The notes under the pieces are model-generated. The model was not told the origin of the DNA. It saw only the letters and a program-made list of their open reading frames with translations, and made no database searches. From assembly GCF_014197035.1 (NCBI RefSeq), contig NZ_JACIEU010000021.1, positions 1 through 64,000 of the forward strand: a stretch of DNA of 64,000 nt, written 5' to 3'. Position numbers and translations under genes: made by a program. This stretch comes from Sphingobium scionense. Its GTDB lineage: Bacteria; Pseudomonadota; Alphaproteobacteria; Sphingomonadales; Sphingomonadaceae. Below, piece after piece: positions 9,013 to 17,657 of the stretch (position 1 is its first letter; the number at the start of each line of letters is the position of its first letter).

Positions 9013-9671
9013 TGGACGGCACGGATCAGGCGATGTCCAGCATCTGGTATCTGCTCGCCCTGGTCCTGGTCGGCTCCGCGCTCATTGGCCGCCGCATCGC
9101 GCTGGGCAGCTTCGTGCGGATGGCGCTGCTCTGGGTGCTGATCTTCGGCGCCCTGCTCGGCCTCTTCACCTTCGCCCAGAAGGCGGGACTGATGCCGGCA
9201 CGGTTCGCAGCGGAGGAGGGGGCCTTGCTCCAGCCGCAGAACAGTGCCGAGGCCATGTCACAGCCCGCGCCGCAGCCGGCCCCACCACCGATCCAGTCCG
9301 ATGGGCAGGTGGTGCGCATTCCCGTGGCGCCGGACGGCCATTATTGGGTCGAGGGCATGGTCAACGGCATGTCCGCCCGCTTCCTGATCGACAGTGGCGC
9401 GACCATCACCGCCCTTTCGGAAAATACCGCTCGCGCCACCGGCCTCAATATCGACATGAATGCGCCCCCGATCCCGCTCAACACCGCCAATGGCAAGATC
9501 GACGCCCGCCGCGGCAGCATCTCGACGCTGACGGTTGGGCCGCTGCGCGCCAATGATGTCGAGGTCGTCGTCTCGCCGGCGCTGGGCGACGTCAATGTCA
9601 TCGGCATGAACATGCTGTCCCGTCTCAAAAGCTGGAGCGTTGAAAATGGTGAAATGGTGCTGACGCCATGA
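9012..9671 (+). CDS. Retropepsin-like aspartic protease, membrane anchored (TIGR02281 type)
   Basis: A 219-residue protein with an N-terminal hydrophobic segment (IWYLLALVLVGSALIG), then a second one (MALLWVLIFGALLGLFTFA), a proline-rich linker and a retropepsin domain. The single catalytic motif is FLIDSGATITALS, so it should work as a dimer. The motif INVIGMN near the end (VNVIGMNMLSRL) is the usual second signature. The active domain faces the periplasm. It overlaps both neighbours by one to four bases. Confidence 0.88.
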   Translation: MDGTDQAMSSIWYLLALVLVGSALIGRRIALGSFVRMALLWVLIFGALLGLFTFAQKAGLMPARFAAEEGALLQPQNSAEAMSQPAPQPAPPPIQSDGQVVRIPVAPDGHYWVEGMVNGMSARFLIDSGATITALSENTARATGLNIDMNAPPIPLNTANGKIDARRGSISTLTVGPLRANDVEVVVSPALGDVNVIGMNMLSRLKSWSVENGEMVLTP

Positions 9672-10975
9672 CGTCACATTTGGCTCAGGGGGATGGGGCA
9701 CCCGACAAGCGAACCCGGCTCAAGGCGATCATCGGCGGTTCCACCGGCAATCTGGTCGAATGGTATGACTGGTATGCCTATGCCGCCTTCACTCTTTATT
9801 TTGCGCCGCACTTCTTCCCGAGCGAGGATCGCACCGCCCAGTTGCTGAGTGCCGCCGGCATCTTTGCCGTCGGCTTCCTGATGCGACCGATCGGCGCCTG
9901 GCTGATGGGCGTCTATGCCGACCGCCATGGCCGCAAGAGCGGCCTGACGCTGTCGGTGTCGCTGATGTGCGCCGGATCGCTGCTGATCGCAGTGACGCCA
10001 GGCTATGAGGTGATCGGCGTTGGCGCGCCGCTGCTGCTCGTTCTTGCCCGGCTGATGCAGGGCCTCTCGATCGGCGGCGAATATGGCGCCAGCGCGACCT
10101 ATCTCACCGAAATGGCCGGCAAGGACCGGCGCGGATTCTATTCCAGCTTCCAATATGTGACGCTGATCGCCGGGCAACTGGTGGCGATCTGCGTGCTGCT
10201 GCTGCTCCAGTCGATCCTGACCGAGGCACAGCTTGACGCCTGGGGCTGGCGCATTCCTTTTGCCATCGGTGGCGGGCTGGCGGTCATCGTCTTCTGGCTG
10301 CGGCGCGGCCTCGCCGAAACGCAAAGCTATCACGCGGCAAAGGCCGAAGGTGCCCCGAAATCCGGCTTCATCGAACTCATCACCAGTCATCCGCGCGAGA
10401 CGCTGACGGTGATGCTGCTGACCGCCGGCGGCACGATCGCCTTCTATGCCTATTCCATCTACATGCAGAAATTCCTCGTCAACACGGCCGGTTTCTCTCG
10501 GCAAACTGCATCGGAAATCAATGGGATAACATTGTTCCTTTTCATGTTGTTGCAACCTCTGGCCGGCGCCTTGTCCGACCGGATCGGACGCAAGCCGCTG
10601 ATGATCGGCTTCGGCATCATGGGCGTGTTCTGTACCTATCCGATCTTCGCGACCCTGGCCGTGACGCGCGATCCCTTGGTCGCCGGGCTGCTGGTCATGG
10701 CGGGCCTCGTGATTGTCACCGGCTACACCTCGATCAACGCCGTAGTGAAGGCCGAGCTGTTTCCCGCGCATATCCGCGCACTGGGCGTGGCACTGCCTTA
10801 CGCGCTGGCCAATACCTTGTTCGGTGGCACGGCGGAATTCGTGGCGCTCTGGTTTAAACAGTCCGGGATGGAGTCCGCTTTCTATATCTATGTCAGCGTC
10901 ATGATCGCGATCTCGCTGACCGTCTATGTCCGCATGCGCGACACCAAAGCCCATAGCCGCATCCTGGAGGATTGA
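9668..10975 (+). CDS. MFS transporter, metabolite:H+ symporter type (KgtP-like)
   Basis: A 435-residue major-facilitator protein with twelve predicted membrane segments. The start GGSTGNLVEWYDWYAYAAF and the loop YADRHGRKSGLTLSV are typical of the MHS group, which carries alpha-ketoglutarate, shikimate, proline and similar acids with protons. The substrate cannot be read from the sequence; KgtP-like carriers are the nearest match by motif. It ends the forward cluster and faces the catabolic operon tail to tail. Confidence 0.86.
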   Translation: MTSHLAQGDGAPDKRTRLKAIIGGSTGNLVEWYDWYAYAAFTLYFAPHFFPSEDRTAQLLSAAGIFAVGFLMRPIGAWLMGVYADRHGRKSGLTLSVSLMCAGSLLIAVTPGYEVIGVGAPLLLVLARLMQGLSIGGEYGASATYLTEMAGKDRRGFYSSFQYVTLIAGQLVAICVLLLLQSILTEAQLDAWGWRIPFAIGGGLAVIVFWLRRGLAETQSYHAAKAEGAPKSGFIELITSHPRETLTVMLLTAGGTIAFYAYSIYMQKFLVNTAGFSRQTASEINGITLFLFMLLQPLAGALSDRIGRKPLMIGFGIMGVFCTYPIFATLAVTRDPLVAGLLVMAGLVIVTGYTSINAVVKAELFPAHIRALGVALPYALANTLFGGTAEFVALWFKQSGMESAFYIYVSVMIAISLTVYVRMRDTKAHSRILED

Positions 10976-11096
10976 GATGGGTGAAACGAAAGACCTGCCA
11001 TCAATCCGATCCATGATTTAACATAATATATATTATCGAACTTAAATTTGTGGAGCCCGGATGCCCCCGCTCCAGATCGGCGATTCCATCCGGTCA

Positions 11097-11135
11097 GCAT
11101 GGACAGGAAATCTTTGCGCAATTTCCTGTCCATGC
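11097..11135. terminator. Perfect hairpin between convergent genes
   Basis: The arms are 11097-11111 (GCATGGACAGGAAAT) and 11121-11135, fully complementary over 15 bases with a nine-base loop. It lies in the 223-base gap between the MFS gene and the tail of the SDR gene, where a bidirectional terminator is expected. There is no U-tract on either side, so the termination role is inferred from position only. The remaining gap bases show no gene. Confidence 0.45.
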
Positions 11136-11198
11136 CATGTCGCAGACATAGCTAAGCCGGGCTGATACCTTCTCTCCCGCTATGTCGGATCATAGAAC

Positions 11199-11984
11199 TC
11201 AGGGCCGCAACACCCAGCCGCCATCAACATGGACCGTCTGGCCGGTAATCCAGCGCCCCGCTTCGGAGCAAAGGAGCAATGCCGTGCCGACCAGTTCGTC
11301 CGGCTCGCCGCGCGGACGCAGGGCACAGCTCATCTGCAGGAACTGGATGAACGGGGAATCGTCGGGCACCAGCATCTTGCCGGCGTCCGATGTGACATTG
11401 CCCGGCGCGATCGCGTTGCAGGTGATATTGTCCTTGCCGAACTGCTTGGCGAGCGTGGTGGTGAGCCCCACCAGCGCCAGCTTGGAAATGCCGTAGAGAC
11501 CCGTCGCCGGGAAGGCGCCGCCCGAGGTCTGGTTGATGATGCGTCCGCCGCCGCGCGCGCGCATCGAGGGGATCACCGCGCGTGCACACAGCAGCGCGCC
11601 GTTCAGATTGACGGCAAAGGCCCGGTTCCAGGCCTCCAGGCTGACGGCTTCGACATTGTCGTAACTGATATCGACCATCAGCGCGGCATTGTTGATGAGG
11701 ATGTCGACACCGCCAAAGGCATCACTCGCCGCCGTCGCCATGGCCAGCGTCGAGGCCTCGTCGGCGACATCGACTTGGACGGCAACGGCCCGCCCGCCAC
11801 CGGCGACGATCTCGTCAGCCACCGCCTGCGCGCCTTCGCCATTGAGGTCAGCAACGACGACTGCGGCGCCGGCCGCCGCCAGCCCCAGCGCATAGGCCCG
11901 GCCGATGGAATTGCCGCGCCCGCCGGCGCCGGTGACGATCGCAACTTTGCCGTCGAGGCGGAACTGATCGAGGGTGAAGGACAT
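11199..11984 (-). CDS. SDR family NAD(P)-dependent oxidoreductase
   Basis: A 261-residue classical short-chain dehydrogenase. The cofactor motif is VTGAGGRGNSIGRAYALG (TGxxxGxG with an insertion of the enoyl-reductase-like kind), followed by NNAAL, the catalytic Ser in NQTSGGAF, and Y-x-x-x-K in YGISKLAL. VVADLN after beta-2 suggests NAD(H). It is the last gene of the five-gene catabolic operon transcribed from 15856 leftwards, 20 bases behind its neighbour. Substrate unknown. Confidence 0.88.
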   Translation of the reverse strand: MSFTLDQFRLDGKVAIVTGAGGRGNSIGRAYALGLAAAGAAVVVADLNGEGAQAVADEIVAGGGRAVAVQVDVADEASTLAMATAASDAFGGVDILINNAALMVDISYDNVEAVSLEAWNRAFAVNLNGALLCARAVIPSMRARGGGRIINQTSGGAFPATGLYGISKLALVGLTTTLAKQFGKDNITCNAIAPGNVTSDAGKMLVPDDSPFIQFLQMSCALRPRGEPDELVGTALLLCSEAGRWITGQTVHVDGGWVLRP

Positions 11985-12004
11985 GGTTGGATCTCCTGAA
12001 ATGG

Positions 12005-12814
12005 TCAGTCGCCGCAGGCGGCGGCTAGGAAGGGGGTCGCAGCCTGAGACAAGGATTCAGCTCCGGCATGATCGGGTAGGCTGGTCATCAGCAGGCCGAC
12101 ATCCTTGCGCAGCAGCGGTGCGCCATGGGCAAAGGCGCCGGGGGTCGGCAGCCGGGCATAAACCTCGAAACCAAAGCTGCGGCCGCTGCTCGCCTTGATG
12201 AGATCGCGCAGGGGCGCGTCGTCCAGGTCCAGCGCCCTGCCCGCCTCCATCGCGGCATGGGCCAGCCCCATATTGGCCGCCATCAGCGCGTTGTTGACGA
12301 TCTTGGCGCGTTGCCCAGCCCCGACATCGCCCATCCGCACGATCAGGCCGGCAAAGCTTTCCAGCACCGGCCGGGCCGCTTCATAGGTCTTGGTCGTGCC
12401 GCCGCACATCACGGTCAAACTGCCTGCCGCGGCGGCCGGGCCACCGCCGCTGACCGGCGCATCGAGGAAGGCGATGCCGCGTGCCGCGCAGCGTTCGGCC
12501 AGTGCCACGCAATGGTCGGGCAATATGGTCGAATGGATGACGATCCGACTGCCCGGCCGCATCGCTGGCAGCAATTGCTCGACGATCGCCGCCACACCGG
12601 CGTCATCGACAACACAAATGCCGACATGATCGCAGGTCGATCCCAAAGCCGCGATATCCGGGGCCGCCGTTGCGCCATTTGCGAGAAAAGGCGCCAGCGC
12701 ATCGGGGCGGCGTGCCCAGAGCTTGAGCGGATAGCCGGCGGCGGTGATGCGCTCGGCCATGGGGCCGCCCTGGCTGCCAAGGCCGATGAAGCCGATCCGT
12801 TCCATCCCGCTCAT
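12005..12814 (-). CDS. NAD(P)-dependent oxidoreductase, 3-hydroxyisobutyrate dehydrogenase family
   Basis: A 269-residue beta-hydroxyacid dehydrogenase. The Rossmann motif IGFIGLGSQGGPMAERI is at the N-terminus, the substrate-binding FLDAPVSGGGPAAAAGSLTVMCGG is in the middle, and GAGQRAKIVNNALM contains the family's catalytic Lys. The start at 12814 overlaps the stop of the upstream SDR as ATGA, so it is preferred over the longer frame. It probably oxidises a beta-hydroxy acid intermediate of the pathway served by the operon. Confidence 0.87.
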   Translation of the reverse strand: MSGMERIGFIGLGSQGGPMAERITAAGYPLKLWARRPDALAPFLANGATAAPDIAALGSTCDHVGICVVDDAGVAAIVEQLLPAMRPGSRIVIHSTILPDHCVALAERCAARGIAFLDAPVSGGGPAAAAGSLTVMCGGTTKTYEAARPVLESFAGLIVRMGDVGAGQRAKIVNNALMAANMGLAHAAMEAGRALDLDDAPLRDLIKASSGRSFGFEVYARLPTPGAFAHGAPLLRKDVGLLMTSLPDHAGAESLSQAATPFLAAACGD

Positions 12815-13566
12815 CCTGCGGTGATCCCGGCATCGATCGAGATGCAATTGCCATGGAAGCCACGCCCTGCCGGCGAGGCGAGCAGGGCCACCATGTCGGC
12901 GACGTCATCGACCTCGACCGTGCCGCGCATCCCGGAAAAGCGCTTGAGCAGTTCGAAGTCGCAGCCTTCGGGTGGCCGAAAATTGGTGGCGATATTGGTG
13001 ATCATGCCACCGGGCGCGACGGCATTGATACGGATCGGCTGCTTCTGAAACTCCATCGCCATCGCCTTGGTGAGGTTGAGAAGGCCGGCTTTCGACGCGC
13101 AATAGGCGGCCGCATAGGCTTCGCCGATGAAGGCGGCCGAGGAGACCACGTTCACGATCGCGCCGTTCACCTTGAGCAGATGCGGGATCGCCGCCTGCGA
13201 CAGCAGGAAGGGCGCGGTCAGGTTGACCGCGAGCGTCTTGTCCCACAGCGGCTTGGGCATGTCGGGCGAATTGGAGAGATAGATGAGGCCGGCGACATTG
13301 CACAGCGCATCAAGCTGGCCGAAATGGGCGACAGCCGCATCAACGGCGGCCCGACAAGCATCAGGATCGGCCAGATCGACGATCGCAACCTGATGATCGC
13401 CCTGGGGAAGCAGGTTTTTCGTTTCGGTCAGCCCTTCGGCGTTGACGTCGACCAGGCAAAGCCTTGCGCCGGCCTGCGCCAGTTTCAATGCCGTCGCACG
13501 GCCCAGCCCGGACGCAGCCCCTGTCACCAGCGCAACCTTGCCGGTCATGTCGATTGCAATGCTCAT
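12811..13566 (-). CDS. SDR family oxidoreductase
   Basis: A 251-residue short-chain dehydrogenase: VTGAASGLGRATALK (TGxxxGxG), VDVNAEG for NAD preference, NVAGLIYLS, catalytic Ser in NVVSSAAFIG and YCASKAGL (YxxxK). The frame is open far upstream, but ATG 13566 overlaps the stop of the CMD-domain gene and begins at the expected position before the Rossmann motif. Second dehydrogenase of the catabolic operon. Confidence 0.89.
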   Translation of the reverse strand: MSIAIDMTGKVALVTGAASGLGRATALKLAQAGARLCLVDVNAEGLTETKNLLPQGDHQVAIVDLADPDACRAAVDAAVAHFGQLDALCNVAGLIYLSNSPDMPKPLWDKTLAVNLTAPFLLSQAAIPHLLKVNGAIVNVVSSAAFIGEAYAAAYCASKAGLLNLTKAMAMEFQKQPIRINAVAPGGMITNIATNFRPPEGCDFELLKRFSGMRGTVEVDDVADMVALLASPAGRGFHGNCISIDAGITAG

Positions 13567-14372
13567 GGCTTGCCCCCCTCCTTCTCGTTCCAGGCCAGCC
13601 CCTTGGCGACCTTCCCGGCCATTTCCAGCACTACGCCCTGGATCACCGATGCCTTGGGCCAGCCGGCATGGACAGCATATTGGAGGACGAACTCGTGCAA
13701 CTCGGCAGCGGTGCAATTGCCGCTCGCCATGGCGGCGTGGAAATGGCTGGCGATCGGCACGGTGGCAGCAGAGTCCGCAACGCCAACCAGGGTCAGGAAG
13801 CGGCGTGACCGCTGGTCGAGGCCCGACCGGCCCCACATCTCGCCGAACACGAAGTTCAATATGCCATCCTGCAGATAGGGAAGGCCATTGCCGACACGCG
13901 GGCCATCGAAGGTCATCACCGCGCGAAACTCGGCAAAGCCCTGCTCCATCCGCTGCTGCGGATCCCAGGGCGCGGCCCGGATCGGCGACAAGGCAACCTG
14001 CGCCAGCCCCTCTTCCGCTTCGACCCGGTCGATCGCCGCATCGATCGCGCCACCCTTGTCCCAGCCTGCATAGACCGCGACATGCAGCGCGGCCTCGCGC
14101 AATTCGGCCTGGGTCAGCGCACCGGTCGCCAGCGCACCGCGGACATAGCCGTCCAGCCGATCAGTCGGCGCGGTCGCGCCAGCGGCAGAGGCCAGCGCGA
14201 TCAGGAAGCGCGCGCGCCGATCCAGCCCCGGACGCGACCAGATTTCGGCATAGATGAAATCGCGCCAGCTTTCCGCCACCGGCGATCGGGGCGCGGGACC
14301 ATCTCGCCCGGTCAGTTCGGCCTGAAGGCTGCTGCCCAGTGCGCTGCGCGCTGCGGGATCGCACAGGCTCAT
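13563..14372 (-). CDS. Carboxymuconolactone decarboxylase family protein, two CMD domains
   Basis: A 269-residue protein with two copies of the CMD/AhpD-like domain. Domain one contains IYAEIWSRPGLDRRARFL and LHVAVYAGWDKG; domain two contains FGEMWGRSGLDQRSRRFLT and LQYAVHAGWPKAS. Both keep the W-R-GL and H/A-GW features of the decarboxylase branch, and the CxxC of peroxidase-type AhpD is missing. It probably acts on a lactone or a related ring-cleavage product. It overlaps the ALDH gene by four bases. Confidence 0.85.
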   Translation of the reverse strand: MSLCDPAARSALGSSLQAELTGRDGPAPRSPVAESWRDFIYAEIWSRPGLDRRARFLIALASAAGATAPTDRLDGYVRGALATGALTQAELREAALHVAVYAGWDKGGAIDAAIDRVEAEEGLAQVALSPIRAAPWDPQQRMEQGFAEFRAVMTFDGPRVGNGLPYLQDGILNFVFGEMWGRSGLDQRSRRFLTLVGVADSAATVPIASHFHAAMASGNCTAAELHEFVLQYAVHAGWPKASVIQGVVLEMAGKVAKGLAWNEKEGGKP

Positions 14373-15856
14373 TGCCCGCCCTCCGGTGCGGCCATGCTCA
14401 TCCAGACATTCTTGGGCTGGAGGAATTCATGCAGCCCCTCGACCCCGCCCAGCCGGCCATGGCCGCTCTTCTTGAATCCGCCGAAAGGACAGTTGGGCTG
14501 CATCGCCTCGCCCGAACCATTCACATGGATCATGCCGGCCTGCAGCTCGCGCGCCAGATGATGGGCACGGCGCAAATTCTGCGTGTGGACATAGGCGCCA
14601 AGGCCATAGTCGGTGCCGTTGGCCAGCGCGATCGCCTCATCCTCGTCATCGAACGGGGTCGCGACCAGCACCGGACCGAACACCTCATTCTGCGCGATCT
14701 CACACTGGTCCGGCACGTCGGCCAGGATCGTTACCGGCAGGAAGAAACCATCGGCGAAATCCCCGTCCAGACGCTGGCCGCCCGCGATGATGCGGCCGCC
14801 ATCGGCGACGCCCCGCGCCACCATCCCGCTGATCCGATCGAGCGCAGTCTGGCTGATCACTGGCCCCAGCACCGTCGCGGGATCGAAAGGGTCACCCGAT
14901 TGCACATGGCCGGCCATCGCGCCGATCAGGTCGAGATAGCGATCATAGATGCCGCGCTGGACCAGCAGGCGCGTGCCGTTGACACAGCCCTGTCCATTGG
15001 AGGAAATCGCCCCGGTCAGCCCCTTCTTCGCCGCGAGCATCAGGTCGGCATCATCGAACACGACCACGGCCGACTTGCCGCCCAGTTCCAGGCCTACCGG
15101 CTTGAGCGACTGGGCCGCATTGGCAAGCACCTGGCGCGCGGTCGCGCCCGATCCGATGAATTCGATCTTGTCGATGCCGGGATGGCTGACCATCGCCGCG
15201 CCGACATCGGCGCCGCCCGTGACCAGATTGACCACGCCGTCGGGCAGGCCGGCCTCATGCAGCAGGTCGATCAGTTGCATCACGCTATAGGGGGCAAGTT
15301 CCGGCGCCTTGATGACCACGCAATTGCCCGCCGCCAGCACCGGCGCCAGCACCATGGTCGCGGCGAACAGCGGACCGTTCCACGGCACGATGATACCGAT
15401 CACGCCATAGGGATCATAGCTGACATAATCATGGGCCGGCGCGCCCCACATCGGGATGGTGCGTCCATGCAGCTTGTCGCACCAGCCGCCGAAGTAACGG
15501 AATTTCTGGGCGGCATCATAACCCATATAGGGCGCGACCATCGCCACCGATCCATTCTCGGCGATCAGGCTCGGGGCGAATTCTGCCGACTTCGCTTCCA
15601 GCAGCGCCGCGATGCGGAACATGAGGTCGCGCCTTTTGTCGCCCGGCATGGCGCGCCACGCCGGAAACGCCTTGCGCGCAGCGGCGGTGGCCCGGTCGAC
15701 ATGCCCTGCATCCGCCAGCGCCAGTTCCTGCGTCACCTTGCCGGTGCCGGGATAGACATGGACGTGGCGCGCCGGGCCGGTCGGCACCTCCCGCTGCCCG
15801 CCGATGATGACGGGGTAACGCGGCAACGCGTCGATCACGGGATTTCTGAATGCCAT
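14369..15856 (-). CDS. NAD(P)-dependent aldehyde dehydrogenase
   Basis: A 495-residue ALDH. Motifs in order: IIVPWNGPLFAATM (substrate/cofactor entry), FIGSGATARQVLA, LELGGKSAVVVFDDADL with the general-base Glu, NGQGCVNGTRLLVQ with the catalytic Cys, and NEVFGPVLVATPF. ATG 15856 is preferred over 15892 because GAGGAGAG lies just upstream of it. It is the first gene of the catabolic operon and is divergent from the GntR-type regulator. Confidence 0.91.
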   Translation of the reverse strand: MAFRNPVIDALPRYPVIIGGQREVPTGPARHVHVYPGTGKVTQELALADAGHVDRATAAARKAFPAWRAMPGDKRRDLMFRIAALLEAKSAEFAPSLIAENGSVAMVAPYMGYDAAQKFRYFGGWCDKLHGRTIPMWGAPAHDYVSYDPYGVIGIIVPWNGPLFAATMVLAPVLAAGNCVVIKAPELAPYSVMQLIDLLHEAGLPDGVVNLVTGGADVGAAMVSHPGIDKIEFIGSGATARQVLANAAQSLKPVGLELGGKSAVVVFDDADLMLAAKKGLTGAISSNGQGCVNGTRLLVQRGIYDRYLDLIGAMAGHVQSGDPFDPATVLGPVISQTALDRISGMVARGVADGGRIIAGGQRLDGDFADGFFLPVTILADVPDQCEIAQNEVFGPVLVATPFDDEDEAIALANGTDYGLGAYVHTQNLRRAHHLARELQAGMIHVNGSGEAMQPNCPFGGFKKSGHGRLGGVEGLHEFLQPKNVWMSMAAPEGGQ

Positions 15857-15934
15857 GGCTCTCTCCTCTTTCGGCAAGGACGGCCCCTGCACGGCGCCGC
15901 CACCGAATGTGCAGCGATTCTTGAGAGGGATATT

Positions 15935-15947
15935 AATATGCGCATTA
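15935..15947. promoter_or_regulatory. Candidate operator, copy 1
   Basis: AATATGCGCATTA, centred on the palindrome ATGCGCAT, lies 78 bases upstream of the ALDH start in the divergent intergenic region. The identical 13 bases occur again at 15999-16011, 64 bases away centre to centre, about six helical turns. GntR-family regulators bind such short palindromes, so these are the likely binding sites of the adjacent regulator. Confidence 0.55.
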
Positions 15948-15998
15948 TTAGATCATCAAGGCGATGATCCCGAGTATCGCCCTTGCGAAATTTCATTC

Positions 15999-16011
15999 AA
16001 TATGCGCATTA
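15999..16011. promoter_or_regulatory. Candidate operator, copy 2
   Basis: Identical 13-base site to that at 15935-15947, here ending six bases before the proposed ATG of the regulator gene. Occupation would block the regulator's own translation start or promoter, which would fit autoregulation. The position also argues that the regulator starts at 16018 rather than at 15964. Confidence 0.5.
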
Positions 16012-16017
16012 ATTTGC

Positions 16018-16734
16018 ATGAACCTGATCCAGCACAATGCCCAGACAGAACCATCAATCGGTAAGCGGCAGATCGTCCGCAATGCGGCTGATGCCCTGCG
16101 CCGACGTATCCTTGCCGCACCGGCCGGCGAACAGATCGGCTCCCTTCCGACCCTTGCCCGCGAGCTGGAGGTCGGCATCGTCACGATCCAGCAGGCTGCG
16201 CGCATCCTGGAGCATGAAGGCCTGCTGGAGGTTCGGCGGGGACCGGGCGGCGGCTATTATGGCCGGCGACCACAAATGGCCGATCTGGAACGGATGCTCG
16301 GCGCCTATCTGTGCGGTGAGCCCGGCTCCTGGCGCGAGATACTCGATATCACCTCGCTGCTGTTCAATCGGCTCTGCGCGGCGGCGGCCCGATGTGATGA
16401 CATGGCGCTCCGCAGGGAACTGGTGGATCTGCGCGGCCAGATCGACACGTGCGACAGCATGGACGGGCTGGGCCGACTGGAAGGGCGGCTTCAGGATATC
16501 TTGTTCCGAATGGTCAGCCAGCCCTTATTCGAACTGCTCACACGCGTCGCGCTGGGAAGCGCACGCGACGTCGAGCGAGAGGGCAACGGCACGGACATGT
16601 TTGATCTGAATGCGTGGCGCCATGGTCGCATGCGCATTATTGATGCGATTGCCGGTCTGGATCCTGCTCTTGCGCACTTCGAGGCGGATCGGCAGAATCG
16701 TCAAATTCTGGCCGGCCTGTTCGGGTTTGAATGA
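16018..16734 (+). CDS. GntR-family transcriptional regulator
   Basis: A 238-residue protein with an N-terminal winged helix: ADALRRRILAAPAGEQIGSLPTLARELEVG, TIQQAARILEHEGLLEVRRG and the wing GPGGGYYGRR. The C-terminal all-helical half resembles the FCD-type ligand domain but is too divergent to name the ligand. It is divergent from the ALDH operon and is the likely regulator of it. ATG 15964 is in frame but would run through the second operator copy. No good ribosome site is visible before 16018. Confidence 0.82.
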   Translation: MNLIQHNAQTEPSIGKRQIVRNAADALRRRILAAPAGEQIGSLPTLARELEVGIVTIQQAARILEHEGLLEVRRGPGGGYYGRRPQMADLERMLGAYLCGEPGSWREILDITSLLFNRLCAAAARCDDMALRRELVDLRGQIDTCDSMDGLGRLEGRLQDILFRMVSQPLFELLTRVALGSARDVEREGNGTDMFDLNAWRHGRMRIIDAIAGLDPALAHFEADRQNRQILAGLFGFE

Positions 16735-16877
16735 TCTGAACCAACAGATCATGTGATTGATCCGATCGCCGCCGATCAAGTCATTTTGAACCCGCGTCAA
16801 AAAACGATCAAGTGGGCTGGCTATGCCTCAGCCGAAACTTTATCGCCAACCTTTCCTCGTCTCACATCAGGATCTTC

Positions 16878-17657
16878 ATGTCCGACACCAGCAAAGCCAG
16901 TCCCGCCGATATCATGCCGATCGCCGATGTCATGGCGCGGCTGCGCGATCCGGAAACGGGCTGCCCCTGGGACATTGAACAGGATTTTGCGAGCATCGCC
17001 CCCTACACGATCGAGGAAGCCTATGAAGTGGCCGATGCGATCGATCGCAACGACATGGCGGACCTGCGCGACGAACTGGGCGATCTGCTGCTGCAGGTCG
17101 TGTTCCACAGCCGCATCGCCGAACAGGCCGGCCATTTCCGCTTGCAGGATGTGATCGACAGCATCGCGGCCAAGATGATCCGGCGCCATCCCCATGTCTT
17201 TGGCGAAGGCGCCCGCCGCGAAGATGGCCACGCCCAATGGGAAAGCATCAAGGCGGCCGAGCGCGCCGACAAGATCCCCGACCCGAGTGCCATGGCCGGT
17301 GTCGCGCAGGCGCTCCCCGCGCTGCTGCGCGCCGAAAAACTGCAGAAGCGGGCCGCCCGCACCGGCTTTGACTGGCCCGACGCCCAGGGCGCGATCGCCA
17401 AGATCCATGAGGAACTGGACGAGGTCACCAGCGCGACCAGCCATGCCCATCGGGAAGAAGAGGTCGGCGACCTGCTCTTTGCCGTCGTGAACCTCGCACG
17501 CCATCTCAAGATTGACCCCGAAGTCGCGCTGCGTGGCGGAAATACCAAGTTCGATCGTCGTTTTCGTCAGATGGAGGCGATCGCTGGCGATGCGTTCGTC
17601 GGCCTGTCGCTAGACGAGAAGGAAGCGCTATGGCAGCAGGCGAAGCAGGCGGAATAA
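16878..17657 (+). CDS. mazG: Nucleoside triphosphate pyrophosphohydrolase MazG
   Basis: A 259-residue enzyme with two MazG domains that hydrolyses NTPs to NMP and pyrophosphate. Domain one shows CPWDIEQDFASIAPYTIEEA and LRDELGDLLLQVVFHSRIAE; domain two shows KIHEELDEV and EEVGDLLFAVVNLARHL. The ExxE and ExxD metal ligands are kept in both. ATG 16878 fits the family N-terminus. The end overlaps the GNAT gene by 28 bases. Confidence 0.94.
   Translation: MSDTSKASPADIMPIADVMARLRDPETGCPWDIEQDFASIAPYTIEEAYEVADAIDRNDMADLRDELGDLLLQVVFHSRIAEQAGHFRLQDVIDSIAAKMIRRHPHVFGEGARREDGHAQWESIKAAERADKIPDPSAMAGVAQALPALLRAEKLQKRAARTGFDWPDAQGAIAKIHEELDEVTSATSHAHREEEVGDLLFAVVNLARHLKIDPEVALRGGNTKFDRRFRQMEAIAGDAFVGLSLDEKEALWQQAKQAE

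Noticed and set aside
9674-11014. Minus-strand frame of 446 codons
   Set aside because: Antisense to the MFS transporter gene; no membrane spans or motifs.
14339-15967. Plus-strand frame of 542 codons
   Set aside because: Antisense to the aldehyde dehydrogenase gene.
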